Assembly (NCBI GenBank): GCA_947501805.1
Contig: CANMXJ010000004.1
Location: 248,001 to 312,000, forward strand
DNA length: 64,000 nucleotides
From: an uncultured Sulfitobacter sp.
GTDB taxonomy: Bacteria > Pseudomonadota > Alphaproteobacteria > Rhodobacterales > Rhodobacteraceae
Reading direction: 5' to 3'
The translations under genes were made by a program, and so were the position numbers. Numbering within the stretch: position 1 is the first letter of the stretch; every line of letters starts with the position of its first letter. The notes beneath the pieces were generated by a model. The model did not search any database and had not been told where the DNA came from. It saw only the letters and a program-made list of their open reading frames with translations. Below, in pieces: positions 52,230 to 60,700 of the stretch.

Positions 52230-53123
52230 GTGGACATCGAAGCACTGACCTTGAGTATATTGGAAAACAACCTCGCTTGGCTGCTGCTCGCTGTTCTTGT
52301 GATCATACTGATCGTCAAATCGGTCAAGATTGTCCCGCAATCCGAACAGCATGTGGTGGAACGCTTTGGCCGCCTGCGTGCGGTGCTTGGGCCTGGTATC
52401 AACATGATTGTGCCGTTTATCGACCGGATTGCCCATAAAATCTCGATCCTGGAACGCCAACTGCCCACCGCGTCCCAAGACGCAATCACCCGCGACAACG
52501 TGCTGACACAGGTGGATACATCCGTGTTTTACCGCATCACCGAGCCGGAAAAGACTGTCTACCGGATTCGCGATGTGGACTCGGCCATTTCAACCACTGT
52601 CGCCGGTATCGTGCGGGCCGAGATCGGCAAGATGGACCTCGACGAAGTGCAAGCCAATCGCAACTCCCTGATCGACACGATCAAGTCAACGGTCGAACAG
52701 GCCGTGGATGACTGGGGCATCGAAGTGACCCGCGCCGAAATACTGGACGTGAATCTTGATGCCGCCACCCGCGCCGCCATGATGCAGCAGTTGAACGCCG
52801 AACGCGCGCGCCGTGCGCAGGTGACGGAGGCTGAAGGCTCGAAACGGGCGGTAGAACTGGCAGCCGATGCGGAACTCTATGCGTCCGAGCAAACCGCGAA
52901 AGCCCGTCGCGTGCTGGCTGACGCCGAAGCCTATGCCACGCAAGTGGTGGCCACGGCCATCAACGAAAACGGGTTGGAAGCTGCGCAGTACCAGATTGCC
53001 CTGAAACAGGTCGAGGCCGTTGGCAAAATGAGCAGCGGCGCAGGCAATCAGACAATTGTGGTGCCCGCCGAAGCGCTTGCCGCCTTCGGTGACGCTTTCA
53101 AGCTGTTGAAAGGACGCTCGTAA
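52230..53123 (+). CDS. SPFH/Band 7 membrane protein
   Basis: A stomatin/QmcA-type protein, 297 residues. One N-terminal membrane helix (LAWLLLAVLVIILIVKSV) is followed by the SPFH domain (VPQSEQHVVERFGRL, AITRDNVLTQVDTSVFYRI) and an Ala/Glu-rich coiled coil (AELYASEQTAKARRVLADAE), so it forms membrane ring complexes. The GTG at 52230 has AAGG 10 bases upstream and is preferred to the GTG at 52200. It is coupled to an NfeD-type gene, its standard partner. Confidence 0.92.
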   Translation: MDIEALTLSILENNLAWLLLAVLVIILIVKSVKIVPQSEQHVVERFGRLRAVLGPGINMIVPFIDRIAHKISILERQLPTASQDAITRDNVLTQVDTSVFYRITEPEKTVYRIRDVDSAISTTVAGIVRAEIGKMDLDEVQANRNSLIDTIKSTVEQAVDDWGIEVTRAEILDVNLDAATRAAMMQQLNAERARRAQVTEAEGSKRAVELAADAELYASEQTAKARRVLADAEAYATQVVATAINENGLEAAQYQIALKQVEAVGKMSSGAGNQTIVVPAEALAAFGDAFKLLKGRS

Positions 53124-53398
53124 TGGCCGACTACTTCACTGTCTGGTGGGTCTGGATCTGTATTGCCCTCGCCTTGGGTGTCATCGAAGTTCTGGCCCCC
53201 GGCTTCATCTTTCTGGGCTTTGCCATTGGCGCGTTCATCATGGCCGGTGTGGTGACTTTGATCTCAATCACCAATGTCAACGCCCTGCTCGCTGTATTTG
53301 CGATCCTGTCGCTGATCGCATGGATCGCCCTCAAGGCCGCGTTTCGCAAGCAATCCAGCGGTGCACGCATCGTCACCCGCGATATCAACGAAAACTGA
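53123..53398 (+). CDS. NfeD-like membrane protein
   Basis: A 91-residue short NfeD protein with two to three membrane helices (WVWICIALALGVIEVLAPGF, LLAVFAILSLIAWIALKAAF) and no OB domain after residue 90. It overlaps the SPFH stop by one base (TAATG). Short NfeD proteins assist SPFH proteins in membrane organisation. Confidence 0.87.
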   Translation: MADYFTVWWVWICIALALGVIEVLAPGFIFLGFAIGAFIMAGVVTLISITNVNALLAVFAILSLIAWIALKAAFRKQSSGARIVTRDINEN

Positions 53399-53467
53399 CC
53401 ACTTCTTTAGTTGAGGTTAACCGCGGTGCCTGATACCTCGGCAGCCTGTAACAATGAGGTGTGACCC

Positions 53468-54850
53468 ATGGATAATCTGTCTTTCGGCTGGGAAGAATGG
53501 ATCGCCCTGCCCGAACTGGGTTTGCCTGCGATCAAGGCAAAGGTGGATACCGGTGCGCGCACCTCGGCCCTGCATGCCCATGACATCGAAACTTTCGGCT
53601 CCGCGGCGCATCCCAAGGTCCGCTTCAACGTACACCCGATTGCGGGGCGCGATGACATTGTCATCACCTGCTCTGCGCCCTTGGTGGATCGCCGCGAGGT
53701 GACATCGTCAAACGGCGAGAGCGAACAACGCTATGTTATTGAAACAAAACTGGAAGTTGGCGGCCAAAGCTGGCCGATCGAGGTCACGCTGACCAATCGC
53801 GCCAATCTGACCAGTCGGATGTTGCTGGGCCGTCAGGCGCTGAATGACCACATCACCATCTCGGCCACCGAACGGCGACTGCAACCGGACCTCAGCTATG
53901 ACGTCTACCATTCAGCCGCCGTGCGCAAAACCGCACCGAAACGCGCATTGCGGATTGCGGTTCTTAGCCGCGAGGACAATTATTCCACCCGCCGTCTGGT
54001 CGAGGTGGGCGAAGCACGCGGACATACGGTTGAAGTTATCGACACAACCCGTTGTTATATGGCGATAAACGCAATGGCCCCCGAGGTGCATTACGATGGC
54101 AAGCGCCTGCCGCGCTATGATGCCGTGATCCCGCGCATCGGTGCCTCTATCACGCCCTACGGCACCGCCGTTATCCGCCAGTTCGAAACCATCGGCACCT
54201 ATTGCGTGAACGGGTCCGCAGGGATCACCGCCAGTCGTGACAAGCTGCACGCGCATCAGGTGTTGGCGGGCAAACGTATCTCCATGCCGACCACCGCTTT
54301 TGCCGCCTCACCGAAAGATACATCAAACTTGATGGCACTGGTCGGTACCGCCCCCCTGATTGTAAAGCTGCTGGAATCAACCCAAGGCAAAGGCGTTGTA
54401 CTGGCCGAAACCAAGAAGGCCGCCGAATCCGTGATCGACGCCTTTCGCGGCCTCAAGGCAAACTTTTTGGTGCAGGATTTCGTCAAGGAAGCCGCAGGCG
54501 AGGACATCCGCTGTCTGGTGATTGCAGGCAAAGTGGTGGCGGCGATGAAGCGCACTGGCGCAGAGGGCGATTTCCGCTCTAACCTGCATCGCGGCGGCTC
54601 TGCCAAAGTGGTGCGCATTTCGAAAGAAGAGCGCGACACCGCCTTGCGTGCGGCGCGCGCTTTTGGTCTGGGCAAAGCGGGGGTGGACCTGCTGCGCTCT
54701 GACAGCGGGCCCAAGGTACTTGAGGTCAACTCTTCGCCCGGATTTGAAGGGATCGAGAAAGCGACCGGCAAGGACATCGTTGGCAAGCTTTATGACGAGA
54801 TCGAAGCACGCGTCAAACCGCAGCCCTCGCGCAAGCGCAAGAGCGGCTGA
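53468..54850 (+). CDS. RimB-RimK fusion: retropepsin-like protease plus ATP-grasp glutamate ligase
   Basis: The 460-residue protein joins two modules. Residues about 5-140 form a RimB/Opa-type retropepsin-like domain with the [13 protein letters not shown] aspartate motif and [10 protein letters not shown]. From about 158 on it is a RimK ATP-grasp ligase ([66 protein letters not shown]). RimK adds Glu residues to ribosomal protein S6; RimB counteracts or regulates it. In most bacteria they are separate genes, so writing and trimming are joined in one chain here. Confidence 0.9.
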   Translation: MDNLSFGWEEWIALPELGLPAIKAKVDTGARTSALHAHDIETFGSAAHPKVRFNVHPIAGRDDIVITCSAPLVDRREVTSSNGESEQRYVIETKLEVGGQSWPIEVTLTNRANLTSRMLLGRQALNDHITISATERRLQPDLSYDVYHSAAVRKTAPKRALRIAVLSREDNYSTRRLVEVGEARGHTVEVIDTTRCYMAINAMAPEVHYDGKRLPRYDAVIPRIGASITPYGTAVIRQFETIGTYCVNGSAGITASRDKLHAHQVLAGKRISMPTTAFAASPKDTSNLMALVGTAPLIVKLLESTQGKGVVLAETKKAAESVIDAFRGLKANFLVQDFVKEAAGEDIRCLVIAGKVVAAMKRTGAEGDFRSNLHRGGSAKVVRISKEERDTALRAARAFGLGKAGVDLLRSDSGPKVLEVNSSPGFEGIEKATGKDIVGKLYDEIEARVKPQPSRKRKSG

Positions 54851-55732
54851 TCAAATCGCGTTTATTGGCACCTTCAACATGGGATTGCCGTCCTTGTCGG
54901 TTGGCACCTCGCCGGCCCGCATGTTTACCTGCAAAGACGGAATAATCAGCTTGGGCATATCCAGCTGAGCATCCCTTTCCGTGCGGAACTTGATGAAATC
55001 CTCGCGGGTTTTGCCGCCACCGACATGGATATTATCGGCCTTTTGCGCAGCCACCGTGGTCTCCCACTCGATCGCGCGGCCATTGGGTCCGTAGTCGTGG
55101 CACATGAACAGACGCATCTCGTCCGGCAGGGCCAGCACCTTCTGAATGCTGTCGTATAACTCGCCCGCATCCCCGCCCGGGAAATCAGCGCGCGCAGAGC
55201 CCCCGTCCGGCATAAACAGGGTATCGCCCGCAAAGGCCGCATCGCCAATCACATGCACCATACAGGCAGGCGTATGGCCGGGTGTGAACATCGCAAAGCC
55301 CTGCATGTCGCCAATCTGGTAGGTATCCCCGTCCTTGAACAGCGCATCGAACTGCGAACCGTCCCGCTGGAATTCCGTGCCTTCATTGAATATCTTACCG
55401 AAGGTCTCCTGAACCACCATGATTTTTTCGCCAACGCCAATTTTGCCCCCCAGCTTTTGCTGGATATAGGGAGCCGCACTCAGGTGGTCGGCGTGCACAT
55501 GGGTTTCGATGATCCAGTCCAGCGTCAATCCACGTTGCGTGATCTCGGTGATCAGTGCATCTGCGTGATCATAAGTGATCCGCCCTGCCGCGTAATCAAT
55601 GTCCATCACGCTATCAATGATCGCGCAATGCTTGGTGTTCGGGTCCGCTACGATGTAGCTGATGGTATTGGTGGCCTCGTCAAAATGGGCAGACACCTCT
55701 GGTTTGACGGACATATCAACGGGGTAGTTCAA
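54851..55732 (-). CDS. MBL-fold metallo-hydrolase, Blh/persulfide-dioxygenase type
   Basis: A metallo-beta-lactamase-fold protein, 293 residues, with the ETHVHADHLSAA metal motif, FTPGHTPACMVH and FAGDTLFMPDGGSARADFP. The family is persulfide dioxygenase-like and occurs with YeeE-type transporters in sulfide detoxification operons. The TTG at 55732 has AGGAGG 7 bases upstream, whereas the next ATG (55714) has none, so TTG is the start. Its gene ends exactly where the convergent rimK fusion ends. It is the last gene of the sulfur operon. Confidence 0.88.
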   Translation of the reverse strand: MNYPVDMSVKPEVSAHFDEATNTISYIVADPNTKHCAIIDSVMDIDYAAGRITYDHADALITEITQRGLTLDWIIETHVHADHLSAAPYIQQKLGGKIGVGEKIMVVQETFGKIFNEGTEFQRDGSQFDALFKDGDTYQIGDMQGFAMFTPGHTPACMVHVIGDAAFAGDTLFMPDGGSARADFPGGDAGELYDSIQKVLALPDEMRLFMCHDYGPNGRAIEWETTVAAQKADNIHVGGGKTREDFIKFRTERDAQLDMPKLIIPSLQVNMRAGEVPTDKDGNPMLKVPINAI

Positions 55733-55750
55733 CTGGCTTCCTCCTCAGAT

Positions 55751-56188
55751 TCAAATTCGGGCGGCCGATCCACGGTTCAACATAGACTGCAGGGCTTTTG
55801 CGGCAATGATACCGACCAGCAGAGCCACCACAAATATGATGACCTCGCTGCGTCCCGTCCCGAGTGCCGGCAAAGCGCCGCCGGGACAGAAACCCGCAAT
55901 ACCCCAACCAACACCAAAGACCGCTGAACCACCAATCAACGGCAGATCAAGGTCACGGCGTGTCGGCAGTTGGAAGGTCTCGGACAGTGTCGGCGCAGGG
56001 CGCTTCAGCACAAAGCGGTATCCGATAAAGGTGACGATCAACGCCCCCCCCATCACAAACGCAAGGCTGGGATCCCAGTTCCCCGCAACGTCGAAGAAAT
56101 TCAACACTTTGGCGGGGTTTGCCATGCCCGAAATCGAGATTCCAACGCCAAAGACAAGGCCAATCAGGTAACAAATCAACAAGCGCAT
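55751..56188 (-). CDS. YeeE/YedE-family sulfur transporter half (copy 2)
   Basis: A 145-residue, four-helix membrane protein with the SGMANPAKVLNFFD and GIAGFCPGGALPAL motifs of the YeeE/YedE family (thiosulfate or sulfur uptake). It follows the other half after one base and begins at ATG 56188 with GGGGG upstream; an alternative ATG at 56206 would overlap that gene by 17 bases. The two halves together should make one pore. Confidence 0.88.
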   Translation of the reverse strand: MRLLICYLIGLVFGVGISISGMANPAKVLNFFDVAGNWDPSLAFVMGGALIVTFIGYRFVLKRPAPTLSETFQLPTRRDLDLPLIGGSAVFGVGWGIAGFCPGGALPALGTGRSEVIIFVVALLVGIIAAKALQSMLNRGSAARI

Positions 56189-56189
56189 A

Positions 56190-56624
56190 TCAGGCCCCCA
56201 ATACATGGCGGATCACATACACTGTGATCCCGGTGGTTAACATAAAGGTCAATGTTGCGACAATGGAACGGGGCGACAACCGAGCCATGCCGCAAACGCC
56301 GTGACCCGAGGTGCACCCCGCGCCGTAAGTGACGCCAATGCCGACAATCACACCACCGATGACCAGCATCGACGTCGAGACCGGCACTTGCACGGCCGGA
56401 AACTGTCCCGTGATCAACATCACAAGCAATGGCCCGCTGATCATGCCCAGAATAACGGCGGCACGCCACAGCCAGTCCGCCTTGTTCGTCGGAAAGATGA
56501 CCCCTGCCAGAATGCCGGTCGCACCCATGATGCGCCCCATCGTGGCCATCAGCAAAACGGAGGCGGCACCGATCAGGATACCGCCGCCAAGCGATTGAAA
56601 CGGTGTAAATGCTGTTTCCATCAT
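56190..56624 (-). CDS. YeeE/YedE-family sulfur transporter half (copy 1)
   Basis: A 144-residue membrane protein with GATGILAGVIF and the signature YGAGCTSGHGVCGMARLSPRS, whose Cys residues are thought to pass sulfur through the channel. It begins one base inside the DUF2892 stop (TGATG). It belongs to the operon of the Crp/Fnr regulator and the Blh-type hydrolase. Confidence 0.88.
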   Translation of the reverse strand: MMETAFTPFQSLGGGILIGAASVLLMATMGRIMGATGILAGVIFPTNKADWLWRAAVILGMISGPLLVMLITGQFPAVQVPVSTSMLVIGGVIVGIGVTYGAGCTSGHGVCGMARLSPRSIVATLTFMLTTGITVYVIRHVLGA

Positions 56625-56836
56625 CAAAGCTCGCAAGTCTGGATGCCAAGGATACGATACAGCGGGCAGAACTTCATCGCTGACGTGCCAACCATCACCA
56701 ACCCGAGGATGACCGAAATAACGGTCGCAGGGCCGGAGGCAAACAGCGCCATGCCACTGACAAAGGGAGCCGCCAGCAGCACCAGCCCGAGGATCAAGCG
56801 CAGCATGCGGTCGATTTTACCAACATTCGCAGTCAT
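56624..56836 (-). CDS. DUF2892 membrane protein (YgaP-like C-terminal domain)
   Basis: A 70-residue protein with two membrane helices (MLRLILGLVLLAAPFVSGMA; VISVILGLVMVGTSAMK) and the closing CPLYRILGIQTCEL. This is the membrane domain found behind rhodanese in YgaP, and it marks sulfur-handling operons. GAAGGAG lies just before the start. Its stop overlaps the next gene. Confidence 0.88.
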   Translation of the reverse strand: MTANVGKIDRMLRLILGLVLLAAPFVSGMALFASGPATVISVILGLVMVGTSAMKFCPLYRILGIQTCEL

Positions 56837-56891
56837 TTTCAGTCTCCTTCAAGAACTGCATCCAATATAGCATCACGTGTCGCGGCCTTCA

Positions 56892-56904
56892 GTGACATTG
56901 TCAC
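56892..56904. promoter_or_regulatory. Perfect palindrome GTGACATTGTCAC, candidate sulfur-operon operator
   Basis: The 13-bp dyad GTGAC-ATT-GTCAC lies in the 84-bp gap between the Crp/Fnr-type regulator gene and the DUF2892 start, at about 56 bases upstream of the latter. It is the most symmetric element there and fits a dimeric regulator. The half-site is unlike TTGAT of Fnr, and closer to the TGTGA of Crp. Confidence 0.45.
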
Positions 56905-56920
56905 CAACTTTGCAATTCTT

Positions 56921-57592
56921 TCATGTGTTATGATCTGCAAGCCGCTCCAGATCTGCCCTGCCCGTCAGATTGATCCGCCCGCGCTCCTGTTCAATCCATC
57001 CACGGCGGTGGAATTCCTGCAACTGGCGTGAAACAACTTCACGGGCGGTCCCCAACTCCACAGACAGCTTCTGGTGGGTGGTTGCGACCACGTCTGCACC
57101 ATCCGCAAGCTGGATCAACTTGTCCGCCAGCCGGACGTCCAGGCGTTGAAAAGCAACTTCGTCAATCATCAGGAACAGATCGGTAATCCGCTTTGAAAAG
57201 GCCGCAAACACGAAGTCTCGAAATGACTTCGACTGGGCGACCAGTTGATCAAAAACATCGCGCGGCACCGCAGCGGCCTGCACCGGTGTTTCAGCAATCC
57301 CTTCTGCCGAGTAATCCTTATATGCAAGCAGGCAAGCCGTTGTCAGCACACAGCTCTGACCTGCATGTATCCGGTAGAGGACAATCTCGTGCCCGGTATC
57401 GGATACCTGCTGCACCCGCACGGTGCCATCCAGCAAGAACAACATGTTTTCCGGTGATTTCCCCGGCCCAAAGACCATTGTATTTTTTGGCATCTCGATA
57501 ATCGCACTGCGGGTCAGCAACAGCTGCTTCACATCCCCCTCCAGTTGCGACAATCCCGGAAAGCGTTCCACCCATGCGTCAGTGTTCGTCAT
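56921..57592 (-). CDS. Crp/Fnr-family transcriptional regulator
   Basis: A 223-residue protein with an N-terminal cNMP-type sensor domain (MFLLDGTVRVQQVSDTGHEI) and a C-terminal winged HTH (KLSVELGTAREVVSRQLQEF). There is no N-terminal Cys cluster for an FeS centre as in Fnr; a few Cys (QSCVLTTACLL) lie in the middle and could sense sulfane or redox signals. It precedes the DUF2892-YeeE-YeeE-Blh set on the same strand, making it the likely local regulator. Confidence 0.9.
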   Translation of the reverse strand: MTNTDAWVERFPGLSQLEGDVKQLLLTRSAIIEMPKNTMVFGPGKSPENMLFLLDGTVRVQQVSDTGHEIVLYRIHAGQSCVLTTACLLAYKDYSAEGIAETPVQAAAVPRDVFDQLVAQSKSFRDFVFAAFSKRITDLFLMIDEVAFQRLDVRLADKLIQLADGADVVATTHQKLSVELGTAREVVSRQLQEFHRRGWIEQERGRINLTGRADLERLADHNT

Positions 57593-57735
57593 TTGCGCGC
57601 CCCTTGTGATCTCGTTTCAACCTTTGACAGGTTTCGGTTTCAGTATCCCATGCAATTCACCCCATCCACAATGCACCTCTGGACGGGGACACCTGCAAAC
57701 CCTATATAAATGCTAAGAAATAAAACGAGGCTCTC

Positions 57736-58098
57736 ATGACTGATCAGACACAACCGATGGAAGGCACACCGCTGATTGCGCCCTCCTCTACAGATCATCC
57801 ACTCTACGAGAACGTGGTTGAGGCATGTCGTTCTGTCTATGACCCTGAAATTCCAGTGAATATCTATGAGCTGGGTTTGATCTATACGATCGATATTTCC
57901 GATGATAACGCGGTGGATATCAAAATGTCGCTAACGGCCCCCGGCTGTCCCGTGGCAGGTGAAATGCCGGGCTGGGTGGCGGATGCGGTTGAACCACTGC
58001 CCGGCGTCAAACAAGTGAACGTAGAGTTGGTGTGGGAGCCGCCTTGGGGCATGGATATGATGTCTGACGAGGCGCGCCTTGAACTGGGCTTTATGTAA
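57736..58098 (+). CDS. sufT: SufT-type DUF59/MIP18 iron-sulfur assembly protein
   Basis: A 120-residue Fe-S maturation factor with the DUF59 core SVYDPEIPVNIYELGLIY, LTAPGCPVAGEMP, with the single conserved Cys, and VELVWEPPWGMD. It helps deliver clusters to selected Fe-S proteins. It starts a short run with sufA and a TfoX-like gene. The start is the only good ATG, with GAGG upstream. Confidence 0.9.
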   Translation: MTDQTQPMEGTPLIAPSSTDHPLYENVVEACRSVYDPEIPVNIYELGLIYTIDISDDNAVDIKMSLTAPGCPVAGEMPGWVADAVEPLPGVKQVNVELVWEPPWGMDMMSDEARLELGFM

Positions 58099-58155
58099 CG
58101 CGCCCTTGAGAAGTCAGGCAGGCTTGCCTATTTTGGACGTAACAGGAGACCAGAT

Positions 58156-58518
58156 ATGTTCGGCATTCCCGGCAAACAAGCCGTCACCATCACGCCCAAA
58201 GCAAGTGCGCAGATCACCAAACTCATGGCCTCTGCAGGCCACGCTGGCTTGCGCATCGGCATCAAGAAGGGTGGCTGCGCGGGCATGGAATACACCATGG
58301 AATACGTGGATGAGGCAGATCCCAATGACGAGGTTGTCGAGCAAGACGGTGCCCGCGTGATGATCGCCCCGATGGCACAGATGTTCCTTTTCGGAACCGA
58401 AATCGACTACGAAACGTCGCTGCTTGAATCCGGTTTCAAGTTCAATAACCCCAACGTGACCGAAGCCTGCGGCTGCGGTGAATCGATTAAATTTGATGAC
58501 GCCCTGAGCGCCAAGTGA
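58156..58518 (+). CDS. sufA: SufA/IscA-type iron-sulfur cluster carrier
   Basis: A 120-residue A-type carrier with the three-Cys set: GGCAGMEYT and EACGCGES. It carries [4Fe-4S] or [2Fe-2S] clusters to apo-proteins. CAGGAG precedes the ATG. Its TGA overlaps the GTG start of the next gene by four bases (GTGA). The rest of the suf operon is not in the window. Confidence 0.92.
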   Translation: MFGIPGKQAVTITPKASAQITKLMASAGHAGLRIGIKKGGCAGMEYTMEYVDEADPNDEVVEQDGARVMIAPMAQMFLFGTEIDYETSLLESGFKFNNPNVTEACGCGESIKFDDALSAK

Positions 58519-58844
58519 GCCTGAGTGCGGCCGATATCAACTTTGCGACAGAATTGTTCAATAACATTCCCGACCTAACCACCCGCAAGATGTTCGGCGG
58601 TCTCGGCATTTATTCGGACGGCGTGATCTTTGCCTTGATGAAATCTGACACGCAGATGTTGCTCAAAGCGCAAGACCCTGAATTCGAGGCGAAACTCACG
58701 GCAATGGGGTCCGAAAAATGGACTTACCCTCGCAAAAACGGTGGCATTTCGTCTATGCCGTATTGGACTCTGCCTGATAGCGCACTGGATGATCCGGACC
58801 TCGCAAACGTTCTGGCCCGCGAAGCGCTTGCGCTGCAGCGTTAG
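58515..58844 (+). CDS. TfoX/Sxy N-terminal domain protein
   Basis: A 109-residue protein of the TfoX N-terminal type: RKMFGGLGIYSDGVIFALMK and YPRKNGGISSMPYWTLPD. The full TfoX of E. coli and Haemophilus (competence regulator) is longer, and short forms like this have no proven competence role. The start codon is GTG, overlapping the sufA stop. Its stop overlaps that of the convergent oxygenase gene. Confidence 0.85.
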   Translation: MSLSAADINFATELFNNIPDLTTRKMFGGLGIYSDGVIFALMKSDTQMLLKAQDPEFEAKLTAMGSEKWTYPRKNGGISSMPYWTLPDSALDDPDLANVLAREALALQR

Positions 58845-59752
58845 ATTTGTTTCTTTTGCAAATGCACGTAGGTCTCATCGTAACGTGCCGTTAAATGATC
58901 CCCTGCAAGCTCAACCCGCCCTGATCCTTCCGGTGCCACATTTGTCTCATAGGCCGGATTGAAAAACAGCGGCACTGAAATCCGCTCTTCCAGCCCGCCA
59001 ACAACGCGGTGCGGTGTTGCCGTGATCAAGCGGTCACTCCAGGTTTCCATCATCTCGCCGAAGTTGATGATGAATTCGCCCGGTTCCGCACTTAGCGGCA
59101 TCCATCCGCCACCCCGCTTGCGCACCTCAAGTCCGGGCGATCCATCCGTTGCCAACAGCGTCAGGCAGCCATAATCCGTGTGGGTCGCAATGCCAAAATC
59201 ACGGGCCCCCGCCCAGTCGGGCCGTGCCGGATAATAATTGCCGCGCAGCAATGCCATCGGCGCATCAAACGCCCCCTCAAAAACATCTGCGCGCAAGGCC
59301 ACACTTGCCGCCACACCGCGCAAAACCTCCATTGCAACATCACAAGCATCTACATAATAGGCGCTGATTACATCGCGGAAATCGCTTGGCTCATCTGGCC
59401 AGACATTTGCTGCGTAAAACCGGTTGCTCAACCGTGGATCACCTTCTGGCAGGGTCAGACCACAATCGAAAAATTGCTTGTAGTCAGGGTTTGCATCTGG
59501 ATCGACCTGTTCAGAACCGGCAGCGCCCCACCCCCTGTTTGACCCGGTTTTTGCCATATCGACCCGTGCCTTTTGCGCCTCGGGCAATTTGAAAAACGCG
59601 CGGTATGTTTCGATCACGCGGTGCACACGCTCTGCGCTAAGCTGTGTGTTGTGAACTGTCGCAAATCCGATGTCAGTTGCCGCCGTCTTCATCGCGGCCA
59701 AAGCTGCCGGATCTCGCGCTGTCAGGGCAGACAAATCAATTCGGGGAATCAT
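58841..59752 (-). CDS. 2-oxoglutarate/Fe(II)-dependent oxygenase, isopenicillin-N-synthase-like
   Basis: A 303-residue enzyme of the DIOX_N/2OG-FeII_Oxy superfamily. The iron site is the HTDYG His/Asp pair and the His in TATPHRVVGG, and RISVPLFF supplies the Arg/Ser that grip 2-oxoglutarate. Similar bacterial proteins act on diverse small molecules; the substrate here is unknown. AAGGA lies 7 bases before ATG 59752. It is divergent from tpiA. Confidence 0.9.
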   Translation of the reverse strand: MIPRIDLSALTARDPAALAAMKTAATDIGFATVHNTQLSAERVHRVIETYRAFFKLPEAQKARVDMAKTGSNRGWGAAGSEQVDPDANPDYKQFFDCGLTLPEGDPRLSNRFYAANVWPDEPSDFRDVISAYYVDACDVAMEVLRGVAASVALRADVFEGAFDAPMALLRGNYYPARPDWAGARDFGIATHTDYGCLTLLATDGSPGLEVRKRGGGWMPLSAEPGEFIINFGEMMETWSDRLITATPHRVVGGLEERISVPLFFNPAYETNVAPEGSGRVELAGDHLTARYDETYVHLQKKQI

Positions 59753-59878
59753 GCACACATCCTTTTCCAGTCGTGCCGATCCTCTACCATCTTGGCGAGA
59801 CTTGTCGAACCCTTGCCACGTTGCCATGTGCATGCGCGGGTGCTACGACCTTGCGACACCGCAGATCAAGGAACGCCC

Positions 59879-60625
59879 ATGCGCCGCAAAATCGCCGCCG
59901 GAAACTGGAAAATGAACGGGACAAGTACCGCCCTTGGTGAACTTGTCGCACTATCCAAAGCCCTGCCCTTGAATGCCCCTGAAGTCGTCATCTGCCCACC
60001 AGCCCCCCTGCTGTTTCGTGCAACGGAAGCAGCACCGGAAGGTGTCCGTATCGGCGCGCAGGATTGCCATATGCAAGCTTCGGGTGCCTTTACCGGTGAT
60101 ATCTCTGCCGAGATGATCGCGGATACCGGCGCAGGTTTTGTCATCATTGGCCATTCAGAACGCCGTGCGGCACATGAAGAATCAAATGCAGATGTACGTG
60201 CAAAAGCGCGGTCTGCATGGGCTGCGGGCCTCACACCGATCCTGTGCATCGGCGAGGCGCTGGATGACCGCGAGGCGAACAATACACTCGACATCATCGG
60301 AGGCCAGCTTGCAGGGTCTCTGCCCGATGGTGTGACCAAAACAAATACCATCATCGCCTACGAGCCGATCTGGGCCATTGGCACCGGAAAAATCCCGACA
60401 CTGGAGCAAATCATCGAAGTACATGATTTCATCCGTACCCGCCTGATCGCCCGCTTTGGCAAAGACATCGGTGACGCCATTCCGCTACTTTACGGCGGTT
60501 CAGTCAAACCCGACAACGCTGCCATGATCTTTGAGGCGGAAAACGTCGCCGGTGCCCTTGTCGGAGGGGCATCGCTCAAAGCGGATGATTTCGCCCCGAT
60601 CATCGCGGCCCTCGCTGCATCCTGA
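59879..60625 (+). CDS. tpiA: Triosephosphate isomerase
   Basis: A 248-residue glycolytic TIM-barrel enzyme interconverting DHAP and G3P. Catalytic residues: Lys in AGNWKMNG (residues about 7-14), His in IIGHSERR, Glu in IAYEPIWAIGTG. AAGGA lies 7 bases before the ATG. The in-frame stretch further upstream belongs to the divergent promoter region and is not coding. Confidence 0.96.
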   Translation: MRRKIAAGNWKMNGTSTALGELVALSKALPLNAPEVVICPPAPLLFRATEAAPEGVRIGAQDCHMQASGAFTGDISAEMIADTGAGFVIIGHSERRAAHEESNADVRAKARSAWAAGLTPILCIGEALDDREANNTLDIIGGQLAGSLPDGVTKTNTIIAYEPIWAIGTGKIPTLEQIIEVHDFIRTRLIARFGKDIGDAIPLLYGGSVKPDNAAMIFEAENVAGALVGGASLKADDFAPIIAALAAS

Positions 60626-60700
60626 TCTCCTTTTGGCCGAAAATACCGGAGAGCAGCAGGCACACCGGGCGACATCCCACGTGGAAAGCCGCCCGATAGC

